Source: Desulfoluna sp942491485
GTDB lineage: Bacteria > Desulfobacterota > Desulfobacteria > Desulfobacterales > Desulfolunaceae
Direction of reading: 5' to 3'
NCBI GenBank assembly: GCA_942491485.1
Contig: CALOAX010000017.1
Location: 62,001 to 126,000 of the forward strand
Length of the DNA: 64,000 bases
Shown here: piece after piece, positions 1 through 8,502 of the stretch
Numbering within the stretch: the first letter of the stretch is position 1
Layout of the letters: each line of letters opens with the position of its first letter
Notes under the pieces: generated by a model
Database searches by the model: none
The model's input: only the letters and a program-made list of their open reading frames with translations
Told to the model about the DNA's origin: nothing
Program-made: the position numbers and the translations under genes

Positions 1-1754
1 TCATTGGCCAGGGTCAATGCCCCGGCCTCTATCAACACGTAATCGGTGTTCGGGGCCCCGCCAGCCGCATTAACTGAAACCGTTGCCCCGGTAAAATCAG
101 CTGCGTTGGCAACCGTCATGCTGGATTTACTGGCATCCTGTGCGATGCCTACCGCTGTCGTGTCATTTGCAGAGACAACAAGAGATCCATTGGTGATGGC
201 CAGTGCCCCATCTGCACGAATGCTGCCGCCATTGCCACCGGTTGTCCAGGTGGTTCCGTTGAGGTCAATCGTGCCTGAACCGCTTACCACAGCGCTTGAT
301 CCTAAGGGGCCCATCCCGTTGTCTGATTGAAAGGCCCCGCCCTGAAGGGCGAGGGTTCCGGACAGGGTTGGGGCTGCGCCGCTGTGGGTGTGGGTGCCTG
401 AAAGGGTATACACGCTGCCGGTCCCCACATAAAGGGCTCCACTGGTGGTGATGGCTGTGGAGACGTTCAGCGTGGCCGTGGCTCCGTTGATTCTATTAAT
501 ATCAGATTGGGTTACTTCACCTGCAAAAAGAGTGACCGGCGCAAAGGCGTCTCCACCCACATAGAGGGTGCGAAACGCATTGGTGTCGCCGTTTAAGGCG
601 GTGGTTCCGCCTGCAACATAGCCGTCCCAGCCGCCGGATGAATCTGAGGTGATGCTGTCTGTCAGGGTCAGGGCAAAAGCGGGGTCAACCTGCGTCAGGA
701 TGGCTTGGCCCGTGCTGTCTGTGGCATACCCGAAGGTGAGGTGGGATGTGGCGTTGTTGTCGGAGTCCCCGTTGTGGATACCGCCAGTCAGGCTTGCGCC
801 GGTGAGAAGATGGTAGGCATTGCTCTCGCCTGTCGAGCCAGCTTTTCCCGACTTGATGGCATGGGCGTTGAGTCCGGTGGCAGAGATGCCTCCCGAAATA
901 TGGGCGACATTTCCCTGGCCATAGGCATAGATCCCGTGGGAGGCTTCGCCTGTGGCGGCAAGGGTTCCGGAGACGGTGAGGATGCTGTTTGATCCGACCT
1001 CCAGGGTGTCTGCCTCCATGCCGGTTGTGGCGATGGTACCGGAGACGACCAGTGCATTCTCTTCCCCTTCGCTGAAGTCGATGCCGTCAGCGGTATCGCC
1101 GGTTGTGTGGATGGCTCCTGAAAAGCGAACAAGGTTGTTTGAGGTGCCTCCTCCCCAGATGCCGTCTGAGTTGCTCATCACTGTGGAAAAATTACCGGAG
1201 GCGGTGATGTCGTTGTTGTTGCCCCTGACAATGAAGCAGTCGCTTCCCGATTTTGTGGTCTGAATGGTGCCCGCAGCCGTCACCAGGTTGTTTGATCCAA
1301 CGTCCACCGCCCCGTTGGTTGCCTGTGTCGACACAAGTGATCCGGCCTGTAGATTGAGACTGTTGGAGGCGCCGTTTGCTAAGGGCCCGCCACCTGCAAG
1401 GCCGATTTTCGTGTTGTCGGTGAGGTTTCCATATAATCGGATGGTTTGAGTACTGTTTGGCGTGTGAGAGGCCGTGACCGAGGCGTTATTTTCCACAACA
1501 ATGACATTGCCGCCTTGATTGGTAGCAAAGCCCGTGATGGCATAGACACCTGGCGCATCGCTGCTTACCGACCCCCCGCTTTTAATCGTGAGGGCCTGAT
1601 TTTCATCAAGGGCCTGTGAGCCTGCAGCATCTGTTACGATGATATCCGCAGCTGATACGTTTCCTGCGGTCAGCACAAACGTGATTGCCCACACGCAGGA
1701 TGCCACGGCGATATATTTCGTCAGAAAAGAGATGCTTACAGTGCCAGCCTTCAT
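1..1754 (-). CDS. Large secreted passenger/adhesin-like protein, N-terminal part (runs off left edge)
   Basis: An open frame of 584 codons starts at ATG 1754 and has no stop before the window edge, so only the N-terminus is visible. A GGAGG ribosome binding site lies about 9 nt upstream of the start. Residues 1 to about 35 form a long signal peptide with a basic start, a hydrophobic core and a VSA-AD-like cleavage region. The rest is low in charge and rich in Gly, Asn, Ser, Thr, Ala and Val, with recurring phrases such as SGNFST and GGGTSNN. This is typical of beta-helical passengers of autotransporters or other large adhesins. The C-terminal barrel or anchor that would decide the secretion type lies outside the window. 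No enzymatic motif is visible. The passenger-type assignment is by composition only. Confidence 0.7.
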   Translation of the reverse strand, partial: MKAGTVSISFLTKYIAVASCVWAITFVLTAGNVSAADIIVTDAAGSQALDENQALTIKSGGSVSSDAPGVYAITGFATNQGGNVIVVENNASVTASHTPNSTQTIRLYGNLTDNTKIGLAGGGPLANGASNSLNLQAGSLVSTQATNGAVDVGSNNLVTAAGTIQTTKSGSDCFIVRGNNNDITASGNFSTVMSNSDGIWGGGTSNNLVRFSGAIHTTGDTADGIDFSEGEENALVVSGTIATTGMEADTLEVGSNSILTVSGTLAATGEASHGIYAYGQGNVAHISGGISATGLNAHAIKSGKAGSTGESNAYHLLTGASLTGGIHNGDSDNNATSHLTFGYATDSTGQAILTQVDPAFALTLTDSITSDSSGGWDGYVAGGTTALNGDTNAFRTLYVGGDAFAPVTLFAGEVTQSDINRINGATATLNVSTAITTSGALYVGTGSVYTLSGTHTHSGAAPTLSGTLALQGGAFQSDNGMGPLGSSAVVSGSGTIDLNGTTWTTGGNGGSIRADGALAITNGSLVVSANDTTAVGIAQDASKSSMTVANAADFTGATVSVNAAGGAPNTDYVLIEAGALTLAN

Positions 1755-2046
1755 AGCTTACCAATCCTCCAGAGAGTACGGTTCCATTTGATGCAGGATA
1801 TCCTTGGTTTTGATGTTTGACGCCATGTGGAAATCCAGTCCCTTGTATCGTGCCAATATGAGTCCCCTTGAAGGGGAGCGCTCTGATTGTATGAGTTAAG
1901 GTGGCGGGGCTTGTTGATGGTATGTTTAGTCTTTTGCCATCCCTGATTGGGTGGTGCCGTCACTATTTTGCATTAATACTATCTATTAATGCCTGAGATT
2001 AAAACAGTAAAAAGTGTAAGGGCACGTTTTTGTCGAGTCGTATTGG

Positions 2047-2224
2047 CCCGTATATTTCACGAGTAGAGTGCACCCATATTCAAGGCATCAGAGCTGCAGA
2101 TGTAGTTGTTTTCCCCAATGCTCTGATACCGCGGAAGATGGGTGCATTCGGATCGCCCGAAGGGTGAGGAAATTAAGCAGGAAACCGTGAATGACATGTT
2201 GTGCTTTTTAATGAAAGATTCGGG
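2047..2224 (+). repeat. Family B MITE-like element, copy 1
   Basis: A 178-bp element bounded by imperfect terminal inverted repeats: CCCGTATATTTCA on the left and TGAAAGATTCGGG on the right. It is flanked by TTGG on the left and TTAG on the right, a plausible degraded 4-bp target duplication. An internal hairpin has GAGTGCACCC and GGGTGCATTC arms near 2066 and 2140. It matches the reverse complement of the element at 51458-51702 over most of its length but lacks about 67 bp. It carries no coding sequence. The remaining gap from 1755 to 2436 shows no convincing gene. Confidence 0.75.
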
Positions 2225-2436
2225 TTAGGTGCAATGGTAGCTATTGAAGGGCTCAGCTTCCGTACGTTTTGCTTGGTAAAAGGCCCTGATACCATGCGAT
2301 CTGGTCCCAGGAAAGCCTTACCATTTCCCGAGTGGAGGAGACGTGGGGCCGTGGTGTATTGTTTCTGGAGGTGGGGTTTTCTATGCGTCGATGGGCAGGT
2401 TTTGTCTTTCTTGTTTCGTTACGGACATTGAAAAAT

Positions 2437-2507
2437 GCCTCCGGCGGCAAGGTGAGCCACCTTGAAAGCGGGTTACCACAGCGCTATAACCCTTATTGCT
2501 CGGGGCA
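2437..2507 (+). repeat. Family A palindromic element (degenerate second half)
   Basis: The first module reads GCCTCCGGCGGCAAGG followed by the GTGAGCCACCTT hairpin. The second module is diverged and keeps only TTGCTCGGGGCAAA. It is followed directly by a family C element. Confidence 0.8.
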
Positions 2508-2523
2508 AAAAAAGGTCTTAATG

Positions 2524-2667
2524 ACCACGAAGGAAAACAAAAGCGTGATCACTTGTATTTGCGGCGAAGCCGCCTTCGTGCTCTTCGTGTCCTTCGTGGT
2601 AGACATTCATTCTGTCATTTGGTTTGAATCGACCGCCCATCTGTCGACGGTGGGCGGCGATGAATGT
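2524..2667 (+). repeat. Family C element (ACCACGAAG/CTTCGTGGT palindrome)
   Basis: Starts with ACCACGAAGG and later has CTTCGTGGTAGA, with an internal GCGGCGAAGCCGCC hairpin. The tail TCTGTCATTTGGTTTGAA and following bases are shared with the copy at 10974-11100, so the repeated unit is about 130-140 bp. It lies just downstream of folA on the opposite strand. Short ORFs here are by-products of the repeat. Confidence 0.7.
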
Positions 2668-2728
2668 CCGTTCTTTTTATCAGGCGTTGGGTGTTTTACC
2701 CCTTCTATCCCGGGCTATCCCGCATGGT

Positions 2729-3244
2729 TCAAGATTCGAGTGCTTTTGTATACACAGCAAACATATGCTGATGCGCGTGCTCGATGTTCTCTCTTTTCGC
2801 ATCAATGGATTCCAATGCCCACTCTTTGCCGATCACCGGGAAATAGACATCTGCTTCAAACTCTTCGAAAATATGCGTGACATAGAGTTTGTCTGCAATG
2901 GGTAAAAACTGCTCATAGATCGAAGCCCCGCCGATAACGAATACTTTTTTCTCGTTGGCCGGGTCTAAAGATTTCGCGACCTCCAGGCTCTCTTCGATGC
3001 TGCCGGCAACGGAAACGCCCTCGTGGGAGAATGCTTTGTTCCGGGTGATCACGATGTTGTCTCTGTGGGGCAGGGGGCCGTTGGGCAGTGAAAAAAAGGT
3101 TTTCCGGCCCATGATAATGATATGATTTTTTGTGGTTTGTTTGAAGTACTGTAAATCTGGTTTGATATAGCATAACAGGTCATTGTCCAGCCCGATTTCA
3201 TTTTGTTTTCCCATGGCTACAATGATGTGAACTTCTTTCATCAT
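2729..3244 (-). CDS. folA: Dihydrofolate reductase
   Basis: Reduces 7,8-dihydrofolate to tetrahydrofolate with NADPH in the cytoplasm, regenerating the cofactor that thymidylate synthase oxidises. The 171-residue protein has the family order: an IIVAMGKQNEIGLDNDLLC start (Met20-loop region), the catalytic-side KPDLQYFKQTT helix, the NADPH-binding IIMGRKTF segment, and VFVIGGASIYEQFLP. The start is set by AGGAG a few bases upstream; the second ATG at 3241 is an equally possible start. It lies 14 bp after thyA on the same strand, the usual thyA-folA operon. Length is normal for a single-domain bacterial DHFR. Confidence 0.95.
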   Translation of the reverse strand: MMKEVHIIVAMGKQNEIGLDNDLLCYIKPDLQYFKQTTKNHIIIMGRKTFFSLPNGPLPHRDNIVITRNKAFSHEGVSVAGSIEESLEVAKSLDPANEKKVFVIGGASIYEQFLPIADKLYVTHIFEEFEADVYFPVIGKEWALESIDAKRENIEHAHQHMFAVYTKALES

Positions 3245-3258
3245 GACTCCTATTCGGG

Positions 3259-4113
3259 CTATATGCCGAGCTCAAATTTCAGCTGTGGTTTGATGGGGTT
3301 GTAATCATTGAGTTCAAAATCTTCCAGCGTAAAATCAAAGAAGTCTGTTTTGTCGGTGTTTAACACCAGCTGAGGCAAGGGCATGTTCGGATTCTCATCA
3401 AACCGTTTAATCAGTTCATGGGCCTGGTCAAAGTGTCGGTCATAAATATGAAGATTGTGCGTGTAGTGTGCAAACACCCCTGCTTTCAGATCGCAGTGTT
3501 TGGCCACCATCATCATAAGGGCGACATATTGAATCTTGTTGATATGACCTGCCACAAGGTAGTCATTGGATCGTTGAACCAAGGTCATGTCCAGGTACCT
3601 GTCGCCGGACTGGTCTCGTCTCACGCTCCACATGGTCATGAATGCACATGGGTTCAGGCCTGCCGATTCGACAAAGTCGCTCTCCTGCCACAGGCTCATC
3701 ATATGACGGCGACCGTAGGGTTGGCTTTTAATCCCCTCCAGCAGTTTGCTCATCATGTCATATTTTTTTACTGTGGCACCGTATCGGATGCCAATGGTCC
3801 GGGAGCCATCGACCTCCCATTCGTCCCACCATTTGATGTTGTACTTTTCACTTAACAGGTCCAAGTCGTTGGACTGATCCTGATAAATCCAAAAAATCTC
3901 CTTTATCCCGGATTTCCAGGCGGTATTTCTCAATGCCGTGATCGGAAATTCCCCTTTGGACAAATCGTATTTTTCGAAATTTTGAGTGATGAACTTGGTG
4001 TGTGACGGTGTGCCATCGCTGTAGACAGGTCTTACGCTGCCATCGAAATCATCACTGCCATTTTCCATAATGTCTTTTATGTTATCAATAAATAATTTAT
4101 CGATTTTATTCAT
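3259..4113 (-). CDS. thyA: Thymidylate synthase, divergent ThyA type
   Basis: Methylates dUMP to dTMP using 5,10-methylenetetrahydrofolate. The 284-residue protein keeps the ThyA landmarks: QPYGRRHM near residues 131-138 with the phosphate-binding arginines, the nucleophile Cys156 in LNPCAFM, the dUMP-binding QRSND at 180-184 and HNLHIYDRH near 219-227. Several stretches depart from the E. coli consensus: LNPCAFM replaces the usual PPCH-type sequence, and DYLVAGHINKIQY replaces the canonical D-FLG-PFNIA region. Function is still expected because the core residues are present. It is the first gene of a two-gene operon with folA. Confidence 0.92.
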   Translation of the reverse strand: MNKIDKLFIDNIKDIMENGSDDFDGSVRPVYSDGTPSHTKFITQNFEKYDLSKGEFPITALRNTAWKSGIKEIFWIYQDQSNDLDLLSEKYNIKWWDEWEVDGSRTIGIRYGATVKKYDMMSKLLEGIKSQPYGRRHMMSLWQESDFVESAGLNPCAFMTMWSVRRDQSGDRYLDMTLVQRSNDYLVAGHINKIQYVALMMMVAKHCDLKAGVFAHYTHNLHIYDRHFDQAHELIKRFDENPNMPLPQLVLNTDKTDFFDFTLEDFELNDYNPIKPQLKFELGI

Positions 4114-4235
4114 TATATGTCTCCATTCGGGTTCGAGGGTTTACCGATATTAGCAACAAAACAATTTTTTTTGAATGCTTATCTTCATCGTGGGAAGGGG
4201 CCAGCTAAAACCACTCGAAGGCTATCCTTAATATA

Positions 4236-4535
4236 TTAAAATGGGATTTCATCATCATCGGTTGGGATGTCATGGCAGCGCTCTTTTTCATGCTCTGACA
4301 CCACGCCCTCTTCGACCTCGATGTATTCCCACATCTCATTTTGGTGCAACCATATCGGATCGGCATTTCGCCGGATGAATTCATCCACACTCATGCCATC
4401 GATGGTGGGTGGTCGTTTTATCCGCACCTGTTTGCCGTTCATGAACACCCATTGATACTTTCGCTGGCGTTCGGCTTTTGATGCTTTTCGTGCACGTTTT
4501 TGAGCCGGGGTAAGCTTCTTTTTTACTTTAGCCAT
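4236..4535 (-). CDS. Small basic hypothetical protein
   Basis: I do not recognise this 99-residue protein. The N-terminal 30 residues are strongly basic (KKKLTPAQKRARKASKAERQ), followed by a KYQWVFMNGKQVRIKRPP segment and an acidic tail ending DDDEIPF. No signal peptide or membrane segment is seen. A basic head and acidic tail are compatible with nucleic-acid or ribosome contact, but that is a guess. It lies about 26 bp after a DUF6429 gene on the same strand, so the two may be cotranscribed. The ribosome binding site is weak. Confidence 0.6.
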   Translation of the reverse strand: MAKVKKKLTPAQKRARKASKAERQRKYQWVFMNGKQVRIKRPPTIDGMSVDEFIRRNADPIWLHQNEMWEYIEVEEGVVSEHEKERCHDIPTDDDEIPF

Positions 4536-4561
4536 GGTCTGTGTTGAGTTCCCATTTCTTA

Positions 4562-4840
4562 TTAATCGGGGGCATTTTGGTGATCATTTGAGTTCTGATT
4601 CAGTTCAAAGAGTGTCTCAAAGAGCTCTTTCGCTTTTTTGTACCCCTCTTCGCCCAGGATGACAGATTTGGCCTTGCCCACAGGGTTTGCAATGTAGCCC
4701 TTTTCGTGGAGTCTGTTCATGGTATCCCAATCAAAGCTTTTCCAGGCCCGGGCCGTGCCGGACTCCTCATGTTTCTCACAGACCACAAGGTAGAGAAGCG
4801 CCAGCGTGACCTCGTCAACTTTGTCTTGATCGTATTTCAT
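4562..4840 (-). CDS. DUF6429 family protein
   Basis: A 92-residue protein matching the DUF6429 pattern: DKVDEVTLALLYLVV near the start, AWKSFDWDTMNRLHEKGYI in the middle, and NPVGKAKSVILGEEGYKKAKELF near the end. These are recognisable family phrases, but the family has no known function. The fold looks like a small helical, possibly winged-helix-like domain. GGGAGGA about 10 nt upstream supports the ATG at 4840. It is followed closely by the basic hypothetical gene on the same strand. Confidence 0.8.
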   Translation of the reverse strand: MKYDQDKVDEVTLALLYLVVCEKHEESGTARAWKSFDWDTMNRLHEKGYIANPVGKAKSVILGEEGYKKAKELFETLFELNQNSNDHQNAPD

Positions 4841-5387
4841 GGTGAGATATCCTCCCTTGCCTGATCGCCATATTCATGACTCTTTTGCAGCGTCCATGAC
4901 AGAGCGCAACAGTTCTTATCTTGAGGGGATATTACGTTTCATCCATGGTTTTCTCAATAAAAAATCAGGATAACAGCCGCATGGTGAGGATGTCATTGCC
5001 TGACCAAAGCCCCATTTCATCTGTTTTTTTGTTGCTTGAATAGATCTGGGGGCGACGGCGTCCATGGCCTGAAGCATTGCAGAATTTTAGAAACACCACG
5101 AGCGGTGGTGCTGTGATTATGCCCTGTTTTAATGAGGGCTTTGCTCTGGTGTGTGGGCTGCCTTAAAGGGGCTCAGCTACGATGTCTTGGGTGTGGTGCA
5201 GGTGGTGAGGGGGATGATCGCAGAGACAACAAGAGGCAGGCTCCCCTTGCTTTGAATCGACGCTTAAGGTAGTAGAAAAAGACTGTTTTCGTTGATGCAT
5301 GACGTAACGGCAGCTTTTATGCCCATCGGCTCCCGGAGTTGTTACCGGCCACCGAGACAAAAACAAACGAGAAAATCCCATGAAAAT

Positions 5388-5436
5388 GCCGCTGGGATTT
5401 GACCCGAAGAATATGGGTTAACGCGCAGCGCAAACC
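5388..5436 (+). repeat. Degenerate family A module
   Basis: GCCGCTGGGATTTGACCCGA and following bases to CGCGCAGCG resemble the second module of family A, close to the copy at 59124. Of the surrounding gap (4841-5639), 4841-5387 shows no convincing gene; a 72-codon minus-strand ORF at 5163-5381 has no homology signal. Confidence 0.5.
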
Positions 5437-5462
5437 GGTATTCAATCCGATTTAATCCTTCG

Positions 5463-5518
5463 TCGCGTGCTCTTCTTCACCACGAAGGTCACGAAGCGCC
5501 CTCCGGGCTCCATGAAGA
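5463..5518 (+). repeat. Family C element, short form
   Basis: CACCACGAAGGTCACGAAG followed by CGCCCTCCGGGC. It is a half copy of the ACCACGAAG palindrome, and continues into a family A module at 5543. Confidence 0.5.
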
Positions 5519-5542
5519 ATGTTGAATAACTTTATCGCTGGT

Positions 5543-5605
5543 CACGGGCGCAGCCCGTCAGCACATGTGACGTACCTGAGGAACGAAGGTACGGAGCATT
5601 TGCGA
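5543..5605 (+). repeat. Family A element (modules 1-2)
   Basis: CACGGGCGCAGCCCGTCAGC hairpin followed by the module-2 palindrome with outer arms CACATGTGA and GCATTTGCGA around CCTGAGGAACGAAGGTA. It lies 35 bp upstream of the icd start. Confidence 0.8.
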
Positions 5606-5639
5606 ACCTGTGGTTTACCTGATTTGAAATGAGGACAAG

Positions 5640-7865
5640 ATGACAAACAAACGTATCATTTACACCGTTATAGATGAGGCTCCCGCCCTGGCAACCTTTT
5701 CTCTGTTGCCCATACTTCAGTCATTTACAAAGGGTTCAGGTATCACGTTTGATAAAAAGGACATCTCCCTTGCAGGGCGTATCCTTGCGAACTTTCCCGA
5801 AAACCTGAGGGAGGACCAGAAGGTCGCCGACTACCTGGAAGAGCTCGGCGGGCTTGTCAAGGAGCCTGGGACCAATATCATCAAGCTTCCCAACATCAGC
5901 GCCTCCATTCCCCAGCTCAAAGCGGCCATCAAGGAGTTGCAGGGCAAAGGGTTCGACATCCCGGATTACCCTGAAGAGCCCCGGACCGATGCGGAAAAAG
6001 AGCTTAACGCCCGTTATGCAAAAGTGCTTGGCAGCGCGGTGAACCCGGTTTTAAGGGAAGGAAACTCCGACAGACGTGCGGCAGCCTCTGTAAAGGCCTT
6101 TGGAACAAAGAAGCCCCACAGGCTCATGAAAGAGTGGCCGGCTGAGTCCAGATCTCGGGTTGCCCATATGGAAGACGGCGATTTCTATTCCAGTGAAAAA
6201 TCGGTGGTGGTGGACAAAGCGTGCACCGTGCGCATCGAATATGTGGATCCTGAGGGAAAGGTGTCTGTCCTGAAGGAGAAAACGCCCCTGCTTGCTGGCG
6301 AAGTGATTGACTCCTCGGTGATGAGCGTGCGGGCTCTGCGAGCCTTTTATGCAGAGCAGGCCACATTGGCCAAAAAAGACGACGTGCTGCTCTCCCTGCA
6401 TCTGAAAGCCACCATGATGAAAGTGTCCGACCCCATCATGTTCGGCCACTGTGTCTCTGTATTCTATAAGGATGTCTTCGACAAGCATCAGGAGACCCTT
6501 GCCCCCCTCGGCGTCAATGTGAACAACGGCCTTGGCGATCTCTATGCAAAAATAGAGGATCTGCCCGAAGAGAAACGGTCTGAAATCGAAGCCGATATCA
6601 TGGCTGTCTATGAGACAGGCTGCCAGCTTGCCATGGTGGACTCAAGCAAGGGCATCACCAACCTGCATGTGCCGAACAATGTGATTGTCGATGCATCCAT
6701 CCCCGTGTTTGTCCGTGATGGCGGCAGGATGTGGGGAGCCGATGACAAGCTTCATGACACCATCGCCATGGTACCGGACAGGTGCTACGCGACGATGTAC
6801 CAGGAAGTTGTGAACGACTGCAACAAGAACGGTGCCTTTGATCCGGCGACCATGGGGAGCGTGTCCAACGTCGGCCTGATGGCCCAGAAAGCCGAGGAGT
6901 ACGGTTCCCACGACAAGACCTTTGAAGCGCCCGGAGACGGGATGGTTCGCATCATTGACGAAGCCGGAACTGTTCTGATGGAGCAGCCGGTTGAAAAGGG
7001 CGATATCTTCCGATCGTGCCAGACCAAAGATGCGCCCATCAGGGACTGGGTCAAGCTGGCGGTTTCCAGGGCAACCACAGCAAAAACGCCGGCAATCTTC
7101 TGGCTTGATGAGAACCGGGGACACGATGCCCAGCTCATCGCAAAAGTAAACGAGTACCTGAAAGATCACGACACCACCGGGCTGGACATTCAGATCATGG
7201 ACCCGGTTTCGGCCATGACGTACTCCCTTGCACGCATCAGAAAAGGGGAGGACACAATCTCTGTGACCGGAAACGTCTTGCGAGATTATCTCACGGACCT
7301 CTTCCCGATCCTTGAGCTTGGAACCAGCGCCAAGATGCTCTCCATCGTTCCCCTTATGAAGGGCGGCGGGTTGTTTGAAACAGGTGCAGGGGGGTCCGCT
7401 CCCAAGCATGTTGAGCAGGTGCTGAAGGAAGGGCATCTCCGCTGGGATTCGCTGGGTGAATTCTGCGCCCTTGTGCCTTCCTTTGAGCACATCGCCTCAA
7501 CCCATGGTGATGAAAAAGCAACCGTGTTCGCAACCACCCTGGACCAGGGAATCGGCACCTTTCTGGAGAATGAAAAGTCCCCATCCCGTAAAGTAAACGA
7601 GAGAGACACCCGGGGGAGCCACTATTACCTGGCCCTCTACTGGGCACAGGCCCTGGCACAGCAAACGGCGGATGCGGAACTCAGCAAGCGGTTTGCTGTC
7701 GTGGCTGAAAAATTGGCAGCAAACGAAGACGCCATCAATGCAGAGCTGATCAGCGCCCAGGGAAGCCCCGTAGACCTCGATGGGTATTACAGGCCCGACA
7801 CAACAAAGACGGAAGCGTTCATGCGCCCGAGTGCAACATTCAATGAGATTGTCGATAACTACTAA
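5640..7865 (+). CDS. icd: NADP-dependent isocitrate dehydrogenase, monomeric type
   Basis: Oxidatively decarboxylates isocitrate to 2-oxoglutarate, producing NADPH in the cytoplasm. At 741 residues it has the length of the monomeric IDH family rather than the ~415-residue dimeric enzyme. Recognisable family segments occur in order: WPAESRSRVAHMEDGDFYSS (substrate region, near 165-185), LHLKATMMKVSDPIMFGH (near 250), GSVSNVGLMAQKAEEYGSHD (near 400), FWLDENRGHDAQLIAKV (near 490), and GTSAKMLSIVPLMKGGGLFETG followed by SAPKHVEQ (560-590). A GAGGACAAG ribosome binding site precedes the ATG. A family A repeat starts 9 nt after the stop. It is a single-gene unit, with family A and C repeats close upstream. 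Confidence 0.97.
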   Translation: MTNKRIIYTVIDEAPALATFSLLPILQSFTKGSGITFDKKDISLAGRILANFPENLREDQKVADYLEELGGLVKEPGTNIIKLPNISASIPQLKAAIKELQGKGFDIPDYPEEPRTDAEKELNARYAKVLGSAVNPVLREGNSDRRAAASVKAFGTKKPHRLMKEWPAESRSRVAHMEDGDFYSSEKSVVVDKACTVRIEYVDPEGKVSVLKEKTPLLAGEVIDSSVMSVRALRAFYAEQATLAKKDDVLLSLHLKATMMKVSDPIMFGHCVSVFYKDVFDKHQETLAPLGVNVNNGLGDLYAKIEDLPEEKRSEIEADIMAVYETGCQLAMVDSSKGITNLHVPNNVIVDASIPVFVRDGGRMWGADDKLHDTIAMVPDRCYATMYQEVVNDCNKNGAFDPATMGSVSNVGLMAQKAEEYGSHDKTFEAPGDGMVRIIDEAGTVLMEQPVEKGDIFRSCQTKDAPIRDWVKLAVSRATTAKTPAIFWLDENRGHDAQLIAKVNEYLKDHDTTGLDIQIMDPVSAMTYSLARIRKGEDTISVTGNVLRDYLTDLFPILELGTSAKMLSIVPLMKGGGLFETGAGGSAPKHVEQVLKEGHLRWDSLGEFCALVPSFEHIASTHGDEKATVFATTLDQGIGTFLENEKSPSRKVNERDTRGSHYYLALYWAQALAQQTADAELSKRFAVVAEKLAANEDAINAELISAQGSPVDLDGYYRPDTTKTEAFMRPSATFNEIVDNY

Positions 7866-7874
7866 TTGGTTTGT

Positions 7875-7957
7875 GCCTCCGGCTGCAAGGTGAGCCACCT
7901 TGAAAGCAGGTAGCGGATGTGCTTTGTCCCTCGTTCCTCGGGTCAAATCACATCCGC
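7875..7957 (+). repeat. Family A element
   Basis: A full copy: GCCTCCGGCTGCAAGG, the GTGAGCCACCTTG hairpin and GAAAGCAGG, then the module-2 palindrome with CCCTCGTTCCTCGGGTCAAA inside GCGGATGTG and CACATCCGC arms. It begins 9 nt after the icd stop, with its CCTCCGG end facing the gene. Confidence 0.9.
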
Positions 7958-8009
7958 CTTTAAAACGGAATTTGTTTAAGGGCAATTTTTCAGCTCTGTT
8001 TGTTCAGCC

Positions 8010-8059
8010 CACTTTTTCAGATCAGGCAAAAGTTTAGCCCCGGCAGAGCCGCCGGAGGC
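8010..8059 (+). repeat. Family D hairpin element (degenerate)
   Basis: CAAAAGTTTAGCCCCGGCAG followed by AGCCGCCGGAGGC matches the 3' half of family D elements at 45065, 63422 and 63642. The gap 7866-8502 holds only repeats; the 128-codon ORF at 8000-8386 is an artefact of them. Confidence 0.6.
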
Positions 8060-8351
8060 CTTTTTCAACAAACCTGTTGGGCAGAACAGCTACGAAATTC
8101 GCAACGCTTTTGTATGGTTTGGAACGCCGCACTCCGGTGCGGCATCCTGCCTGACCCCGCCCCTCTCTTTTTTCTGAACAGTCTACCCTTAATCCCCCTG
8201 GTGCATTTCTTTGGGTTCGTGTCCAGCACCCCTCCGGAGACTAAGAACAGGTATTCGCAAACCCGGTGTTCTGTTTCTTGTTTAGAAGTAATAACAATGT
8301 TAGCATGTGTTAATGTTTGGTTTGTCGAATGTTGCCGGCTTAACGAGCAGG

Positions 8352-8402
8352 CATCCCCTTTTGCCGCTCAGCCCCAACGGGGTTGAGCGGCAAAAGGGGA
8401 TG
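8352..8402. other. Long near-perfect hairpin (24-bp arms, 3-nt loop)
   Basis: The arms at 8352-8375 and 8379-8402 pair at 23 of 24 positions around the loop AAC; the single mismatch is a possible G-T wobble. The arm reads CATCCCCTTTTGCC on the outer side. There is no T-tract directly after either arm, so it is not a clear terminator. It lies about 100 bp upstream of the DUF4474 gene. Confidence 0.85.
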
Positions 8403-8502
8403 AAACCGGAACGTTTTTGCGGAGCTTTTTTCAAAAAGCGACCCGCCGGAGGCAAACTGAAACGGTCATTACGGCTCTAACATTGGGGGAGGGGGTTTTC
8501 TG

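Noticed and set aside
1755..2046. Small ORFs upstream of the secreted protein gene
   Set aside because: No ribosome binding site, no composition or homology signal of a gene.
8000..8386. 128-codon plus-strand ORF
   Set aside because: It runs through family D, E and hairpin repeats, has no ribosome binding site or family features.
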